A DNA stretch of 53,165 nt from Microbacterium sp. (GCF_011620715.1 NZ_WOYP01000023.1:1-53165); one strand, 5' to 3'; counted from the stretch's first letter, positions 8,554 to 19,372 are shown. Notes: a model not told the origin generated them from the sequence alone. Made by a program: numbers and translations.

Positions 8554-9878
8554 GCGACAGGCTCCATGATCTCGAGGCCGCCGAGGTAGGGCCGCAGCAC
8601 CTCGGGAACGACGACCGAGCCGTCAGCGCGCTGGTGCGTCTCGAGCATCGCGACGATCCAGCGGGTCGTGGCGAGCGTGCCGTTGAGCGTCGCGACGTGC
8701 TGGGTCTTCGTGCCGCCTCCCCCTTGGCCGCGGGCGCCGCCTCCCCCTTGGCCGCGCGCGCCGCCGCCGACTTCGACCGGCGGGCGGTGGCGGATGTCGA
8801 GCCGGCGAGCCTGGTAGGTCGTGCAGTTCGACGTCGACGTGAGTTCGCGGTACGCGCCCTGCGTGGGGACCCAGGCCTCGACGTCGTACTTGCGGGCGGC
8901 GCTGGACCCGAGGTCGCCGGCGGCGACGTCGATCACGCGGTAGCTCAGCCCGAGGCTCTGCAGCATCCCCTCCTGCATCGCGACGAGGCGCAGGTGCTCG
9001 GCCTCGGCATCCTCCGGCGTGGTGTAGACGAACATCTCGAGCTTGTTGAACTGGTGCACGCGGATGATGCCGCGCGTGTCCTTTCCGTAGGAGCCCGCTT
9101 CGCGCCGGTAGCACGTGGACCAGCCGGCGTATCGCTTGGCGCCCTGCGACAGGTCGAGGATCTCGTCCATGTGGTAGCCGGCGAGGGGCACCTCACTCGT
9201 GCCGACCAGATAGAGGTCGTCCTCTTCGAGGTGGTACACCTCGTCGGAGTGCTGTCCGAGGAACCCGGTGCCGCGCATGACCTCGGGCCGCACCAGGGTC
9301 GGCGGGATGAGGGGAATGAACCCGGCCTGCAGCGCACGGTCGAGGGCCAGCATCATCAGCGCGAACTCCAGCCGTGCGCCGATTCCCTTGAGGAAGTAGA
9401 ACCGGCTGCCCGACACCTTCGTGCCGCGCTCCATGTCGATCGCATCGAGCAGTTCACCCAGCTCGACGTGATCGCGCGGCTCGAAGTCGAACGTCGGGAT
9501 CTTGCCGTGCGTGCGCAGGGTGATGAAGTTGTCCTCGCCGCCGGCGGGCACACCCTCGATCACGATGTTCTCGATCTTCGCGAGCGCGGCGTCCGCAGCC
9601 TCTTCGGCGGCGGTCACGCTGTGCTGTGCGGACTTGACCTGCTCGCTCAGCGCTTTCGCCTCGGCCACGAGAGCCGCCTTCTCTGCTTTCGGCGCCTGCG
9701 CGACGCGCTTGCCGTGCACGTTCTGCGCGGCCCGCAGCTCTTCGAACGCGGTGATCGCGGCACGGCGCTCGCGGTCGGCCGCGAGCGCATCGTCGACCGT
9801 GCTCGCCGACTCTCCGCGCGCCTCCTGCGAGCGCTTGACAAGCTCGGGATTCTCGCGCAGGAAAGTCAGATCGATCAC
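8550..9878 (-). CDS. serS: Seryl-tRNA synthetase
   Basis: [74 protein letters not shown]. Confidence 0.95.
   Translation of the reverse strand: MIDLTFLRENPELVKRSQEARGESASTVDDALAADRERRAAITAFEELRAAQNVHGKRVAQAPKAEKAALVAEAKALSEQVKSAQHSVTAAEEAADAALAKIENIVIEGVPAGGEDNFITLRTHGKIPTFDFEPRDHVELGELLDAIDMERGTKVSGSRFYFLKGIGARLEFALMMLALDRALQAGFIPLIPPTLVRPEVMRGTGFLGQHSDEVYHLEEDDLYLVGTSEVPLAGYHMDEILDLSQGAKRYAGWSTCYRREAGSYGKDTRGIIRVHQFNKLEMFVYTTPEDAEAEHLRLVAMQEGMLQSLGLSYRVIDVAAGDLGSSAARKYDVEAWVPTQGAYRELTSTSNCTTYQARRLDIRHRPPVEVGGGARGQGGGGARGQGGGGTKTQHVATLNGTLATTRWIVAMLETHQRADGSVVVPEVLRPYLGGLEIMEPVA
8712..8757. repeat. Two-copy 24-bp tandem repeat inside serS
   Basis: gccgcctcccccttggccgcg at 8712 and 8736; encodes [21 protein letters not shown] in SerRS. 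Confidence 0.9.
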
Positions 9879-9976
9879 CCCGCAAGTCTAGTCAGCGGCA
9901 TCCGCCCCGATCCGTGACCTCGGGTACCCCGCATTCCGCGCTCATCCCGCCCGGCATCCACGGCTATCGTGTCACC

Positions 9977-10975
9977 ATGACCGAGCCTGCCGTCGCCTCC
10001 CGCCGGGCCGCGCTCGTCTACAACCCCATCAAGGTGAATGCCGCGATCCTGCGTGCCACAGTCGAACGGCTCTCCGCCGCAGCAGGCTGGGCGAAGCCGC
10101 TGTTCTTCGAGACCACGATCGAAGATCTCGGCTCGGGCGTTGCCCGTCAGGCTCTCGAGGCGAGGGTTGATGCGCTGCTCGTCGCCGGGGGCGACGGCAC
10201 CGTGCGCGCCGTCTCGGAAGCGATGAGCGGCACCGGCGTGCCGGTCACGATCATCCCGAGCGGCACGGGCAACCTGCTCGCGCGCAACCTGCTGCTGCCG
10301 CTGACCGACCCGACGGCGATGGTGCAGGCGACCTTCGACGGCGACCGGCAACCGGTGGATGTGGGCTTCGCGGCGATCCGGCGTGCCGACGGGTCGAGCG
10401 AAGAGCGCGCGTTCGTCGTCATGGGCGGCATGGGCCTGGACGCCGCGATGATCGCGAACACCAGCGGCGACCTCAAGAAGCGCGTGGGCTGGATCGCCTA
10501 CGTCGATGGAGCCGCGCGCTCCCTCGCGAACGCCAAGCCGTTCCGCATCGCCTACCAGGTGGCCGGGCGACGCCTGCACTCCGCGAAGGTGCAGAGCATC
10601 CTGGTCGCCAACTGCGGGTCGCTGCCGGCGGGGCTGGAGCTCATCCCGCAGGCGTCGGTGACCGACGGTGAGCTCGACATCGTGATCTTCCAGCCCAAGA
10701 ACACCTTCGGGTGGATCCTGGTATGGCGCCGGCTCGCGTGGGACAACAGCATCCTGCGCCGCTTCCGTGCCGGGCGCCAGGTGCTCGCGCTGCGCACCGA
10801 GGACAACGCGGTGCTGTACGCCCGCGGCAGGGGTCTCGATGTCGCGAGCGAGGCCCCGCAGCCGGTGCAGCTCGACGGCGATGAGTTCGGCGAGGCGGTC
10901 CGCCTGCGCTGCCGCGTCGTCGAAGGCGGCATGATCGCGATGGTGCCCAAGGGTCACGACACCTCGAAGATCTGA
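9977..10975 (+). CDS. Diacylglycerol kinase family lipid kinase
   Basis: AALVYNPIKVN; LLVAGGDGTVRAVSEAMSGTGVPVTIIPSGTGNLLARNL. Confidence 0.9.
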   Translation: MTEPAVASRRAALVYNPIKVNAAILRATVERLSAAAGWAKPLFFETTIEDLGSGVARQALEARVDALLVAGGDGTVRAVSEAMSGTGVPVTIIPSGTGNLLARNLLLPLTDPTAMVQATFDGDRQPVDVGFAAIRRADGSSEERAFVVMGGMGLDAAMIANTSGDLKKRVGWIAYVDGAARSLANAKPFRIAYQVAGRRLHSAKVQSILVANCGSLPAGLELIPQASVTDGELDIVIFQPKNTFGWILVWRRLAWDNSILRRFRAGRQVLALRTEDNAVLYARGRGLDVASEAPQPVQLDGDEFGEAVRLRCRVVEGGMIAMVPKGHDTSKI

Positions 10976-10982
10976 GCTCGGC

Positions 10983-12260
10983 TCAGGTGCCGGGCGTCGA
11001 CGCGTCCGGCGCGACGGCGGTCGCAACAGCGGTGAAGAGCGGATTCGCGATGTTCGCGGAATTCGGGGCCCCGGTCGAGGGGTCGAATGCCTCGTCGGCG
11101 TAGGTGGCGGCGATCGCGACGGTGATGTCCTCCGAGGGCAGGTACGCAGTGACCCCCGCGAAGCCGTGGAACTGCGGATTCTGCAGCAGCCAGTCTCCGG
11201 ACAGGACGATGCCCAGGCCATATGTGTAGAACTCGTTCTGCACGAAGCACGTGTTCGGGCAGGCATCGAGTTTGGTCGTCTTGCCGCGCAGTGTCGGCGC
11301 GATCATCTTCTCGAACGACTCGGCGCTGACCATATCGCCACGTCCGATCGCCTGGATGACCGTCGCCATGTCGGTGATGTCGGTGTTCTGGATCGAGCCC
11401 GGCCCGAGCGACCACGACGGGTTCCAGTACGTCGAGTCCTCGATGTACGGCAGACCCTCGGCGACCTGCAGGTACTCGCGACGCTCGCTGTCGAAAGCGT
11501 GCAGCACCGGCTGCAGGATCTCGGGCGTGCCCGGGTCGGCGGTCTGCTCCATGCCCAGGGGATCGAAGATGCGCTCCTGGATCAGGTCGATCATCGACTG
11601 CCCGGTGATCTTCTCGAGCGCGAGGGCGAGCAGCACGTAGTTCGTGTGCGCGTAACCCCAGTTGGTTCCGGGCTCGAACAGGAGCGGCTGGCTGGTGCCG
11701 AAGGTGTAGAGCTCCTCCGGGGTCCACTGCCGGAACGGGTTCCGGTTGAAGTCGTCGAGGAACGTCGGGTCCTGGACGTAGTCGGCATAGCCCGAGGTCA
11801 TCTGCGACAGCTGTCCGAGCGTGACCTTGTCGGCGTTCGGAACATCGGGCATCCAGGTCGCGAGCGGGTCGTCCATCGTGACGGTTCCCTCGTCGACGAG
11901 CTGCAGGAGCACCGTCGAGACCATGGGGATCGAGACCGCCCCGCTGCGGAAGTGCATGTCCGTCGTGGCCGGGACCTCGGCCATCGACTCACCCCATGCC
12001 TGCATCAGCACGACCTCGTCGCCGCGCAGGACCCGTACGATCGCCGCGCGCACGTGATTCTGCTCCATGGTGCTCTCGACGGCGGCCTGGATCGCGGCGA
12101 CCTCGGCCGGGTCGGCCGTCGAGCCCCCGGCATCCGGGCTCGCCGTCGTGGTCGGGGTCGCATCGGGTGCGGGCGCGGTGCAGCCGGCAAGCAGCAGCGC
12201 AACCGCCATCATGGCCACGCCGCCGATCGCCATCGCCCGAATCCGTCGCGAATCGCCCAC
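10983..12260 (-). CDS. Serine hydrolase (beta-lactamase/class C-like), putative lipoprotein
   Basis: Lipobox LLLAGC; beta-lactamase-like domain (FRSGAVSIPMVSTVLLQLVDEGTVTMDDPL; GYAHTNYVLLALALEKITG). Confidence 0.8.
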   Translation of the reverse strand: MGDSRRIRAMAIGGVAMMAVALLLAGCTAPAPDATPTTTASPDAGGSTADPAEVAAIQAAVESTMEQNHVRAAIVRVLRGDEVVLMQAWGESMAEVPATTDMHFRSGAVSIPMVSTVLLQLVDEGTVTMDDPLATWMPDVPNADKVTLGQLSQMTSGYADYVQDPTFLDDFNRNPFRQWTPEELYTFGTSQPLLFEPGTNWGYAHTNYVLLALALEKITGQSMIDLIQERIFDPLGMEQTADPGTPEILQPVLHAFDSERREYLQVAEGLPYIEDSTYWNPSWSLGPGSIQNTDITDMATVIQAIGRGDMVSAESFEKMIAPTLRGKTTKLDACPNTCFVQNEFYTYGLGIVLSGDWLLQNPQFHGFAGVTAYLPSEDITVAIAATYADEAFDPSTGAPNSANIANPLFTAVATAVAPDASTPGT

Positions 12261-12360
12261 GAACACCTCCCTGCCCCGCTGCCGATCGCATGAACGCGCC
12301 CACACTACCGTCGCGAGGCACTCGTGCGCGGGGTCGGCCCGACGCATGTCGACCCCGACG

Positions 12361-12392
12361 GGATCGTAACCGCGTCGGCGCGGTTACGATCC
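12361..12392. promoter_or_regulatory. Perfect inverted repeat/hairpin immediately upstream of the photolyase start
   Basis: ggatcgtaaccgcg-tcgg-cgcggttacgatcc: 14-bp arms, 4-nt loop, ends 4 bp before the GTG start at 12397. Confidence 0.85.
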
Positions 12393-12396
12393 GAGG

Positions 12397-13812
12397 GTGA
12401 GCCAGCCCTCGGTCGTATGGTTCCGCGACGACCTCCGGCTCGCGGACAACCCCGCCCTGAGAGTCGCGATCGACCGGGGCGAGCCGATCATCGCGCTGTA
12501 CGTGCTCGACGAGGATTCGGTCGGCATCCGTCCGCTCGGCCGCGCGGCGAAGTGGTGGCTGCACGGCTCGCTGACCTCCCTCGGCGAGCGATTGGCTGAG
12601 CGTGGCGGCCGCCTCGTGCTGCGTCGCGGCCCCGCCGGCCGGGTCGTGCGAGAGGTCGTGACGGAGACCGGCGCCGGAGCGGTCTTCTGGAACCGGCGTT
12701 ACGGCGGAGCCGAGCGGGCGGTGGATGCCGACCTCAAGGACGGGCTGCGCGGCGACGGCCGGACCGTCGAGTCGTTCGCGGCATCCGTCCTGTTCGAGCC
12801 GTGGACCGTGCGCACGGTCGGCGGCACACCGTATTCGGTGTTCACGCCCTTCTGGCGCGCATGTCAGTCCATGCCCGCGCCGCGGGCGCCGATGCCGGAG
12901 CCGCGCACGGTTCCGGCGCCGGACCGGTCGCCGGCGAGCGACGCGCTCGACGAGTGGATGCTGCTGCCCACCGCTCCGGATTGGGCGGGAGGTCTGCGCG
13001 AGACGTGGGAGCCCGGCGAGCCGGCCGCCCGCGCCCGGCTGCGGGACTTCCTGGCCGAGGACCTCGGCTCGTACGACCGCTCGCGCGACGAGCCGGCGAC
13101 CGGGTCGACCTCGCGGCTGTCGCCGCATCTGCGCTGGGGAGAGATCAGCCCGTACACGGTGTGGAACGAGACCGCCGATGCCCGCGGCGCGGGCGCCCAT
13201 GCCGCCTCGGCCGGGAGGTTCCTCTCCGAGATCGGGTGGCGCGAGTTCGCGACGCACACGCTGTTCCACTTCCCCGACCTCGCGACGCAGAATCTGCGGC
13301 CCGAGTTCGATGCGTTCCCATGGCCGCCGCTCCAGCCCACCCAGCTCGAAGCGTGGCAGCACGGCCGCACCGGGGTGCCGCTCGTGGATGCCGGAATGCG
13401 CGAGCTCTGGCACACGGGGATCATGCACAACCGGGTGCGCATGGTTGCGGCATCCTTTCTCGTCAAGAATCTGCTGATCGACTGGCGGCACGGTGAGCAG
13501 TGGTTCTGGGACACCCTGGTCGACGCCGACGGCGCCTCGAATCCGTTCAACTGGCAGTGGATCGCCGGGTCTGGGGCCGATGCCGCGCCCTACTTCCGGG
13601 TGTTCAACCCCGAGCTGCAGGCCGCGAAGTTCGACCCCCGCTCGGAGTACATCCGCGACTGGGTGCCGGAGCACTCCGGCGGCGAGGCGACCGATGCGAT
13701 CGTCGACCTGGGCGAGACCCGCAAACGCGCGCTGGCCGCGTACGCGCAGATGCGGAGCACGTCGGCCCGAGCGGATCCGTCCCGGTCTGTTGACAGCAGC
13801 GGTGGGGAATAG
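12397..13812 (+). CDS. Deoxyribodipyrimidine photo-lyase/cryptochrome family
   Basis: VVWFRDDLRLADNPAL; LRWGEISPYTVWNE; IGWREFATH; DAGMRELWHTGIMHNRVRMVAASFLVKNLLIDWRHGEQWFWDTLVDADGASNPFNWQW. Confidence 0.92.
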   Translation: MSQPSVVWFRDDLRLADNPALRVAIDRGEPIIALYVLDEDSVGIRPLGRAAKWWLHGSLTSLGERLAERGGRLVLRRGPAGRVVREVVTETGAGAVFWNRRYGGAERAVDADLKDGLRGDGRTVESFAASVLFEPWTVRTVGGTPYSVFTPFWRACQSMPAPRAPMPEPRTVPAPDRSPASDALDEWMLLPTAPDWAGGLRETWEPGEPAARARLRDFLAEDLGSYDRSRDEPATGSTSRLSPHLRWGEISPYTVWNETADARGAGAHAASAGRFLSEIGWREFATHTLFHFPDLATQNLRPEFDAFPWPPLQPTQLEAWQHGRTGVPLVDAGMRELWHTGIMHNRVRMVAASFLVKNLLIDWRHGEQWFWDTLVDADGASNPFNWQWIAGSGADAAPYFRVFNPELQAAKFDPRSEYIRDWVPEHSGGEATDAIVDLGETRKRALAAYAQMRSTSARADPSRSVDSSGGE

Positions 13813-13842
13813 ACCCGACGGCCAGCGCGGTTGGCTCTGTGG

Positions 13843-14892
13843 ATGTCAACTTCTGCGCCCGCCCTGTCCGTCCTCGACCTCGTGCCGGTGCGCACCGGGC
13901 AGACCAGCGCCCAGGCGGTTGCTTCGTCGCTCGCGCTCGTGGCGCGCGCCGACGAGCTGGGCTACCGCCGCTATTGGTTCGCCGAGCATCACAACATGCC
14001 CTCGGTCGCATCGACGACCCCGCCGGTGCTGGTCGCCGCGGCCGCCGCGCGCAGCGAGCGGATCCGCGTGGGATCGGGTGGCGTGATGCTGCCGAACCAC
14101 TCGCCGCTCGTCGTCGCCGAGCAGTTCGCCGCCCTCGAGGCGCTCGCGCCCGGGCGCATCGACCTGGGCATCGGACGTGCTCCGGGCAGCGACCCGGTGA
14201 TCACGCAGCTGCTGCGGATGTCGGGCACCACCTCCGACGTGGAGCGGTTCCCCGAGCACGTCCGCGACATCCTCTCGCTCGTCTCGCCCGAAGGGGCGAC
14301 CGTGCGGTACACGAGCGGCGGAACGTACGACGTGCACGCGACACCGGCCGCCGAAGGCGCTCCCGAAGTGTGGCTGCTCGGCTCGAGCGACTATTCAGCG
14401 CGGCTCGCGGCATCCCTCGGTCTTCCCTACGTGTTCGCCAATCACTTCTCGGGCGAGGGACTCGATCGCGCGCTCGAGCTGTACCGCGGCGGCTACCGCG
14501 CCTCGGAGGCTCACCCTGAGCCGCAGACGTTCCTGACGATCAACGCCGTTGCCGCGCCCACCGCCGAAGAAGCAGAGGCCCGCGCGCTGCCGCAGCTGCG
14601 CATGATGGCGCGGCTGCGCACCGGCAAGGCGCTCGTCGCGCTCGAGACCGTCGAGCAGGCACGGGCGGCGCTCGCCGTCGAGGCCGACGTGCAGACCGAG
14701 TCGGTCATGGCTGCGGCGCGCAGCCGCTGGCTGGTCGGCACCGGCAACGAGGTGCGTGCACAGCTGACCGAGTTCGCGTCGCGATACGCAGTCGACGAGG
14801 TCATGATCTCGCCGGTCGCGGGGGCATTCGACGGCGAGCCGATGGATGCTGCGCTCGCGCGCGTGCAGACGCTCGAGCTGCTCGCGGCCTGA
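13843..14892 (+). CDS. LLM class flavin-dependent oxidoreductase
   Basis: LSVLDLVPVRTGQ; GYRRYWFAEHHNMPSVASTTPPVL; VGSGGVMLPNHSPLVVAEQFAALEALAPGRIDLGIGRAPG. Confidence 0.88.
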   Translation: MSTSAPALSVLDLVPVRTGQTSAQAVASSLALVARADELGYRRYWFAEHHNMPSVASTTPPVLVAAAAARSERIRVGSGGVMLPNHSPLVVAEQFAALEALAPGRIDLGIGRAPGSDPVITQLLRMSGTTSDVERFPEHVRDILSLVSPEGATVRYTSGGTYDVHATPAAEGAPEVWLLGSSDYSARLAASLGLPYVFANHFSGEGLDRALELYRGGYRASEAHPEPQTFLTINAVAAPTAEEAEARALPQLRMMARLRTGKALVALETVEQARAALAVEADVQTESVMAAARSRWLVGTGNEVRAQLTEFASRYAVDEVMISPVAGAFDGEPMDAALARVQTLELLAA

Positions 14893-14926
14893 GCCCGTTC
14901 CAGGCCCTGAGCCATGCTCGGCGGAC

Positions 14927-15376
14927 CTACCAGGCGATCAGCTGCAGCGGCGTGATCTCGATGAACACGCTATAGCGCGCGGCCATCTCGGGAAGGGTGA
15001 GCTTGAGGCCCGCGAGACCGCCGCGGTACTTGCGCGCGTACTCTGCGCCGATGTCGTCGAGCCAGTCGGCCGTCGGCCGCGGTGACAGCTGCGCCGTACC
15101 GCGCAGCACGGTCAGCTGCTCGTGGTCGGCGCCCGCCTCGAGGTGCAGGGCGACGCGGGGGTCAGCGCGCAGGTTGCGCACCTTGACGGTGTTCGGCTCG
15201 CTGAGGACGAGCGCGCGGCCATCGTGCCACAAGAACCAGACAGGCACGACGTGAGGGTATCCGTCGCGGCCAGTGGTGCCGATCCACGCGATCTGCTCGG
15301 ACTCGAGCCGCGCGATCGCGCGAACGTGCACGTCGTTCGACGGCTCGAACACGAATGGGGAGCTTCCGATCGGCAT
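14927..15376 (-). CDS. PPOX-class (pyridoxamine 5'-phosphate oxidase/F420-type) protein
   Basis: IAWIGTTGRDGYPHVVPVWFLWHDGRALVLSEPNTVKVRNLRADPRVALHLE. Confidence 0.8.
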   Translation of the reverse strand: MPIGSSPFVFEPSNDVHVRAIARLESEQIAWIGTTGRDGYPHVVPVWFLWHDGRALVLSEPNTVKVRNLRADPRVALHLEAGADHEQLTVLRGTAQLSPRPTADWLDDIGAEYARKYRGGLAGLKLTLPEMAARYSVFIEITPLQLIAW

Positions 15377-15381
15377 GCCGC

Positions 15382-16335
15382 TCAGACCTCCGGCTCGCCG
15401 CTGACGAGCCCGCGCAGCCAGTCGCGCGCCTCGACGAACACGTCGTCGGAGTACCGGTCGGGGTAATGCACGATCGCCCGGTCGGCGCGCGGATAGGAGC
15501 CGAGGAAGATCACCTTCGGGCTGAACCGGCGCAGGCCCAGCAGGGCATCGGCCATGCGCTCGTCCTCGATGTGCCCGTCGGCGTCGATGACGAACCGGTA
15601 CCGGCCGAGCGAATCGCCGATCGGCCGGGAAGCGAGCAGTGAGAGGTTGATGCCGCGCGTGGCGAACTGCTCCAGCATCTCGAGCAGTGCGCCAGGGTGG
15701 TCATCGGGCAGCTCGGCGATGAGCGAGGTCTTGTCGGCGCCGGTCGGCGCGGGCGGCGCGGTCGTGCGGGCGACGAGCACGAACCGGGTGACCGCGTTGG
15801 GGTTGTCGCCGATCTTCTCGGCGAGCAGGTCGAGGTCGTGATGCTCGAGGATGCCCGGCGGGGCGATCGCGGCATCCGCATCGCTCGTGCCGTCGAGCAG
15901 TCCCACGGCGCTGGCGACATTGCTCGATGCGGGGATGTGCGCGTGGGCAGGCAGAGTCGTGGTGAGCCACTGCAGGCATTGCGCATAGGCGACCGGGTGG
16001 GCGGCGATGAGCGAGACAGCTTCGAGTTTCGTGCCGGGACGGGCGACGAGCACGAAGTCGACCGGGACGAGGTATTCGCCCACGATGCGCAGGCCCGGCA
16101 TCGTGGCCAGGGCGTCCTGCGCGGTCGAGACCCCACCGTCGATCGAGTTCTCGATCGCGATCATCGCGGCATCCGACCGGCCTTCGACCACGTCTGCGAG
16201 GGCCTCGCCGACGTTGCGCACCGACTGCCAGGCCTGGTTGCGCGCCTCAGGAACCTGCGCGAGCGCCGCCTCCGTGAATGTGCCGGCCGGGCCCAGGTAG
16301 CTGTAGGTGCGGCGAGGGGCGTCAGCTGTGGTCAC
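15382..16335 (-). CDS. pheA: Prephenate dehydratase
   Basis: [38 protein letters not shown]-like [22 protein letters not shown]. Confidence 0.9.
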   Translation of the reverse strand: MTTADAPRRTYSYLGPAGTFTEAALAQVPEARNQAWQSVRNVGEALADVVEGRSDAAMIAIENSIDGGVSTAQDALATMPGLRIVGEYLVPVDFVLVARPGTKLEAVSLIAAHPVAYAQCLQWLTTTLPAHAHIPASSNVASAVGLLDGTSDADAAIAPPGILEHHDLDLLAEKIGDNPNAVTRFVLVARTTAPPAPTGADKTSLIAELPDDHPGALLEMLEQFATRGINLSLLASRPIGDSLGRYRFVIDADGHIEDERMADALLGLRRFSPKVIFLGSYPRADRAIVHYPDRYSDDVFVEARDWLRGLVSGEPEV

Positions 16336-16412
16336 CCGGATAGCCTAGCCACCGCCACGTTCGGTGCTCCGCCTCGCATCCGTGGCGCCGATCACCGTTG
16401 TGGCAACGCGGT

Positions 16413-16505
16413 CCGGCGCACAACTCCTGCAATCTGTGCGCGCATGCGCCGGATCCGAGGCGAGAGGACCCCCGGGCGGGAAAAAGTGCAGGAGTTGTGC
16501 GCCGG
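16413..16505. repeat. 19-bp perfect inverted repeat with 55-bp spacer (pheA-pgm intergenic region)
   Basis: ccggcgcacaactcctgca (16413-16431) and tgcaggagttgtgcgccgg (16487-16505). Confidence 0.9.
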
Positions 16506-16578
16506 GGCGGCGCGGGCATCGAGTCGAACGTGTGCAGTGCAGATGCCGACGAAGCCCAGCAAGGGGCAGACTGGGACC

Positions 16579-18219
16579 ATGAGCCGCGCGGGACAGCCAG
16601 CTGAAGCATCCGATCTGATCGACATCGACGAGCTGATCAACGCCTATTACGACCGCAAGCCGGATGCCGGGGTCCCCGAGCAGCGGGTCGCCTTCGGCAC
16701 GAGCGGGCATCGCGGGTCGTCGCTGAGCACGAGCTTCAACGAGGACCACATCCTCGCCACCACCCAGGCGATCGTGGACTATCGCAACGCCCAGGGCATC
16801 GCCGGTCCGCTGTTCCTGGGGCGCGACACACACGGTCTGTCGCTGCCGGCCGAGCGCAGCGCGATCGAGGTGCTCGTGGCGAACGGCATCGACGTGCGCG
16901 TCGACGCCCGCGACGCGTGGGTGCCGACACCGGCGCTCAGCCACGCGATCCTCGCCTACAATCGCGGCCGGACGCTGGATGACCCGGGCCGCTCCGACGG
17001 CATCGTCGTGACCCCGTCGCACAATCCCCCGCGCGACGGCGGCTTCAAGTACAACCCGCCGAACGGGGGGCCCGCTGACACCGACGCGACCGGCTGGATA
17101 GCGGACCGCGCGAACGAGCTGATCGCCGGCGGTCTGGAGGGAGTGCGTCGCACTCCGTTCAAAGACCTCGACGGCGACGGGCTCGGCGAGTACGACTTCC
17201 GAGAGGCGTACGTGCGCGACCTCGAGAACATCATCGACATCGCTGCGATCAAGAAAGCGGGTGTGCGCATCGGAGCCGATCCGCTCGGCGGCGCCTCGGT
17301 CGAGTACTGGGACCTGATCGGCGAGCACTACGGGCTCGACCTCACGGTCGTCAACCCCGACGTCGACCCGACCTGGCGCTTCATGACGCTGGACTGGGAC
17401 GAGAAGATCCGCATGGATCCGTCGTCCCCGAACGCCATGGCGTCGCTGGTCGCGAAGCGGCACGACTACGACATCCTCACCGGAAACGACGCGGATGCCG
17501 ACCGCCACGGCATCGTCACCCCCGACGCCGGGCTGATGAACCCCAACCACTACCTCGCGGTGGCGATCGACTACCTGTACGCGCACCGTCCGGGATGGCC
17601 GGCGGACTCGGCGGTCGGCAAGACCCTGGTGTCGTCGATGATCATCGACCGGGTCGCGGAATCGCTCGGCCGGACGCTGCTCGAGGTGCCGGTCGGATTC
17701 AAGTGGTTCGTTCCCGGACTGCTGGACGGCTCGGTCGCGTTCGGCGGCGAGGAGTCGGCCGGAGCCTCGTTCCTGCGGTTCGACGGCACCGTGTGGACGA
17801 CCGACAAGGACGGCATCCTGCTGTGCCTGCTCGCCGCCGAGATCCTCGCGGTGACCGGCAAGACACCCTCGCAGCGTTACGCCGAGCTCGAGGAGACCTT
17901 CGGCTCGTCGGCCTACCGGCGCGTCGACGCGCCCGCGACGCCGGCGCAGAAGGCGCAGCTGGCCAAGCTCGCGCCCGAAGCCGTCACCGCGACCGAACTG
18001 GCCGGCGAGCCGATCATCGCGAAGCTGTCGCACGCACCCGGCAACGGGGCCGCGATCGGCGGCGTGAAGGTCGTGACCGAGCACGCGTGGTTCGCCGCGC
18101 GCCCGTCCGGCACCGAGGACGTGTACAAGCTGTACGCCGAGTCGCTGCGCGGCGAGGAGCACCTGCGCGAAGTGCAGGAGGAAGCCCGCGCGGTCGTGGA
18201 CGCGGCCCTCGAGGCATAA
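16579..18219 (+). CDS. pgm: Phosphoglucomutase (alpha-D-glucose phosphate-specific)
   Basis: [97 protein letters not shown]. Confidence 0.93.
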   Translation: MSRAGQPAEASDLIDIDELINAYYDRKPDAGVPEQRVAFGTSGHRGSSLSTSFNEDHILATTQAIVDYRNAQGIAGPLFLGRDTHGLSLPAERSAIEVLVANGIDVRVDARDAWVPTPALSHAILAYNRGRTLDDPGRSDGIVVTPSHNPPRDGGFKYNPPNGGPADTDATGWIADRANELIAGGLEGVRRTPFKDLDGDGLGEYDFREAYVRDLENIIDIAAIKKAGVRIGADPLGGASVEYWDLIGEHYGLDLTVVNPDVDPTWRFMTLDWDEKIRMDPSSPNAMASLVAKRHDYDILTGNDADADRHGIVTPDAGLMNPNHYLAVAIDYLYAHRPGWPADSAVGKTLVSSMIIDRVAESLGRTLLEVPVGFKWFVPGLLDGSVAFGGEESAGASFLRFDGTVWTTDKDGILLCLLAAEILAVTGKTPSQRYAELEETFGSSAYRRVDAPATPAQKAQLAKLAPEAVTATELAGEPIIAKLSHAPGNGAAIGGVKVVTEHAWFAARPSGTEDVYKLYAESLRGEEHLREVQEEARAVVDAALEA

Positions 18220-18232
18220 GCGACGGAGTCCG

Positions 18233-19372
18233 TCAAGCGAGGGTGCGGGCGAGCGCGGCGCCTGCCTCGCGCAGCCACCGCGCCGGGTCGGCGATCGCGG
18301 CCTCACCGCTGCCGGCCAGTTCGGTGAGCGAGACGGATGCCGCGAACGCCGAGGTGTCGGCATCCGGGGCAATTCGCCCCGCGACCAGCGCGACCGGCAC
18401 CGCCGCCTCGGCGGCGAGCGCGGCGACGTGGGTGGGGGCTTTGCCCGCGGCGGACTGCCCGTCGAACGAGCCCTCACCCGTCACCACGACGGATGCCGCC
18501 GCCAACGCTCCGCGAAGGTCGACGAGCTCCGCGACCTCGGCAGCCCCCGGGACGATCCGCGCCCCCCAGGAGAGCAGCCCGAAGCCCACTCCTCCGGCAG
18601 CCCCGGCTCCAGGAGTCCGAGGATCGGCGGGCAGCAGCCGCGCGAGCCGGGCCAGGCCGGCATCCGCGCGGAGGACTGCGGCCTCGCCCAGGCCCTTCTG
18701 CGGTCCGAAGACAGCCGCCGAGCCGAAGGTGCCGAGCAAGGGGTTCGTCACGTCGCTGAGCACGAGCACGCCTTTCGCGGGCAGGGGGCGAAGCGCCGAC
18801 AGGTCTGCCGCCGCCACGGTGTCGAGGCCGCGGGCGCCGAGCGGGATCGTGGTGCCGGCGGCATCCGTGAATCTGGCGCCGAGCGCGGTCAGCATGCCCG
18901 TGCCGCCATCGGTCGAAGAGCTGCTGCCGATGCCGAGCACGAGTCGCGAGACAGGCTTCTCAAGAACCCCGTGATCGAGGGCGGCCGCGATCGCCTCGCC
19001 GAACCCGACCGTGTGCGCGTCGAGCGGGAGCACTCCTGACCCGAGCAGTTCGATGCCCGACGTGGACGCGAGTTCGACGACCGCCGTGCCGTCCGGGGCT
19101 TCCGCGGTGGCGGGGAGGAGCAGCCAGGATGCCGCGACCGGGCGTCCGTGCGGACCCGTCACGGTCACCGGCATGCGAGTGCTGTCCGGGATCGCCGCGG
19201 CGAACGCTTCGAGCGTGCCCTCTCCGCCGTCGGCCATCCCTCGGGCGAGGATCTCGACCGAGGGATCGACCGTGCGCCACCCGTCGGCGAGTGCCGCGGC
19301 CACGTCGGCCGCGGCGATCGACCCCTTGAAGCCGTCGGGCGCGAGGACGACCCTCGTCACGGCACCACTCAC
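18233..19372 (-). CDS. Glycerate kinase
   Basis: VVLAPDGFKGSIAAADVAAALADGWR; ARGMADGGEGTLEAF; LVLGIGSSSSTDGGTGMLTALGARF. Confidence 0.88.
   Translation of the reverse strand: MSGAVTRVVLAPDGFKGSIAAADVAAALADGWRTVDPSVEILARGMADGGEGTLEAFAAAIPDSTRMPVTVTGPHGRPVAASWLLLPATAEAPDGTAVVELASTSGIELLGSGVLPLDAHTVGFGEAIAAALDHGVLEKPVSRLVLGIGSSSSTDGGTGMLTALGARFTDAAGTTIPLGARGLDTVAAADLSALRPLPAKGVLVLSDVTNPLLGTFGSAAVFGPQKGLGEAAVLRADAGLARLARLLPADPRTPGAGAAGGVGFGLLSWGARIVPGAAEVAELVDLRGALAAASVVVTGEGSFDGQSAAGKAPTHVAALAAEAAVPVALVAGRIAPDADTSAFAASVSLTELAGSGEAAIADPARWLREAGAALARTLA

Noticed and set aside
16345-18477. 710-aa minus-strand ORF over pgm
   Set aside because: Antisense to a confident phosphoglucomutase; Arg/Val-rich composition and no domain motifs.
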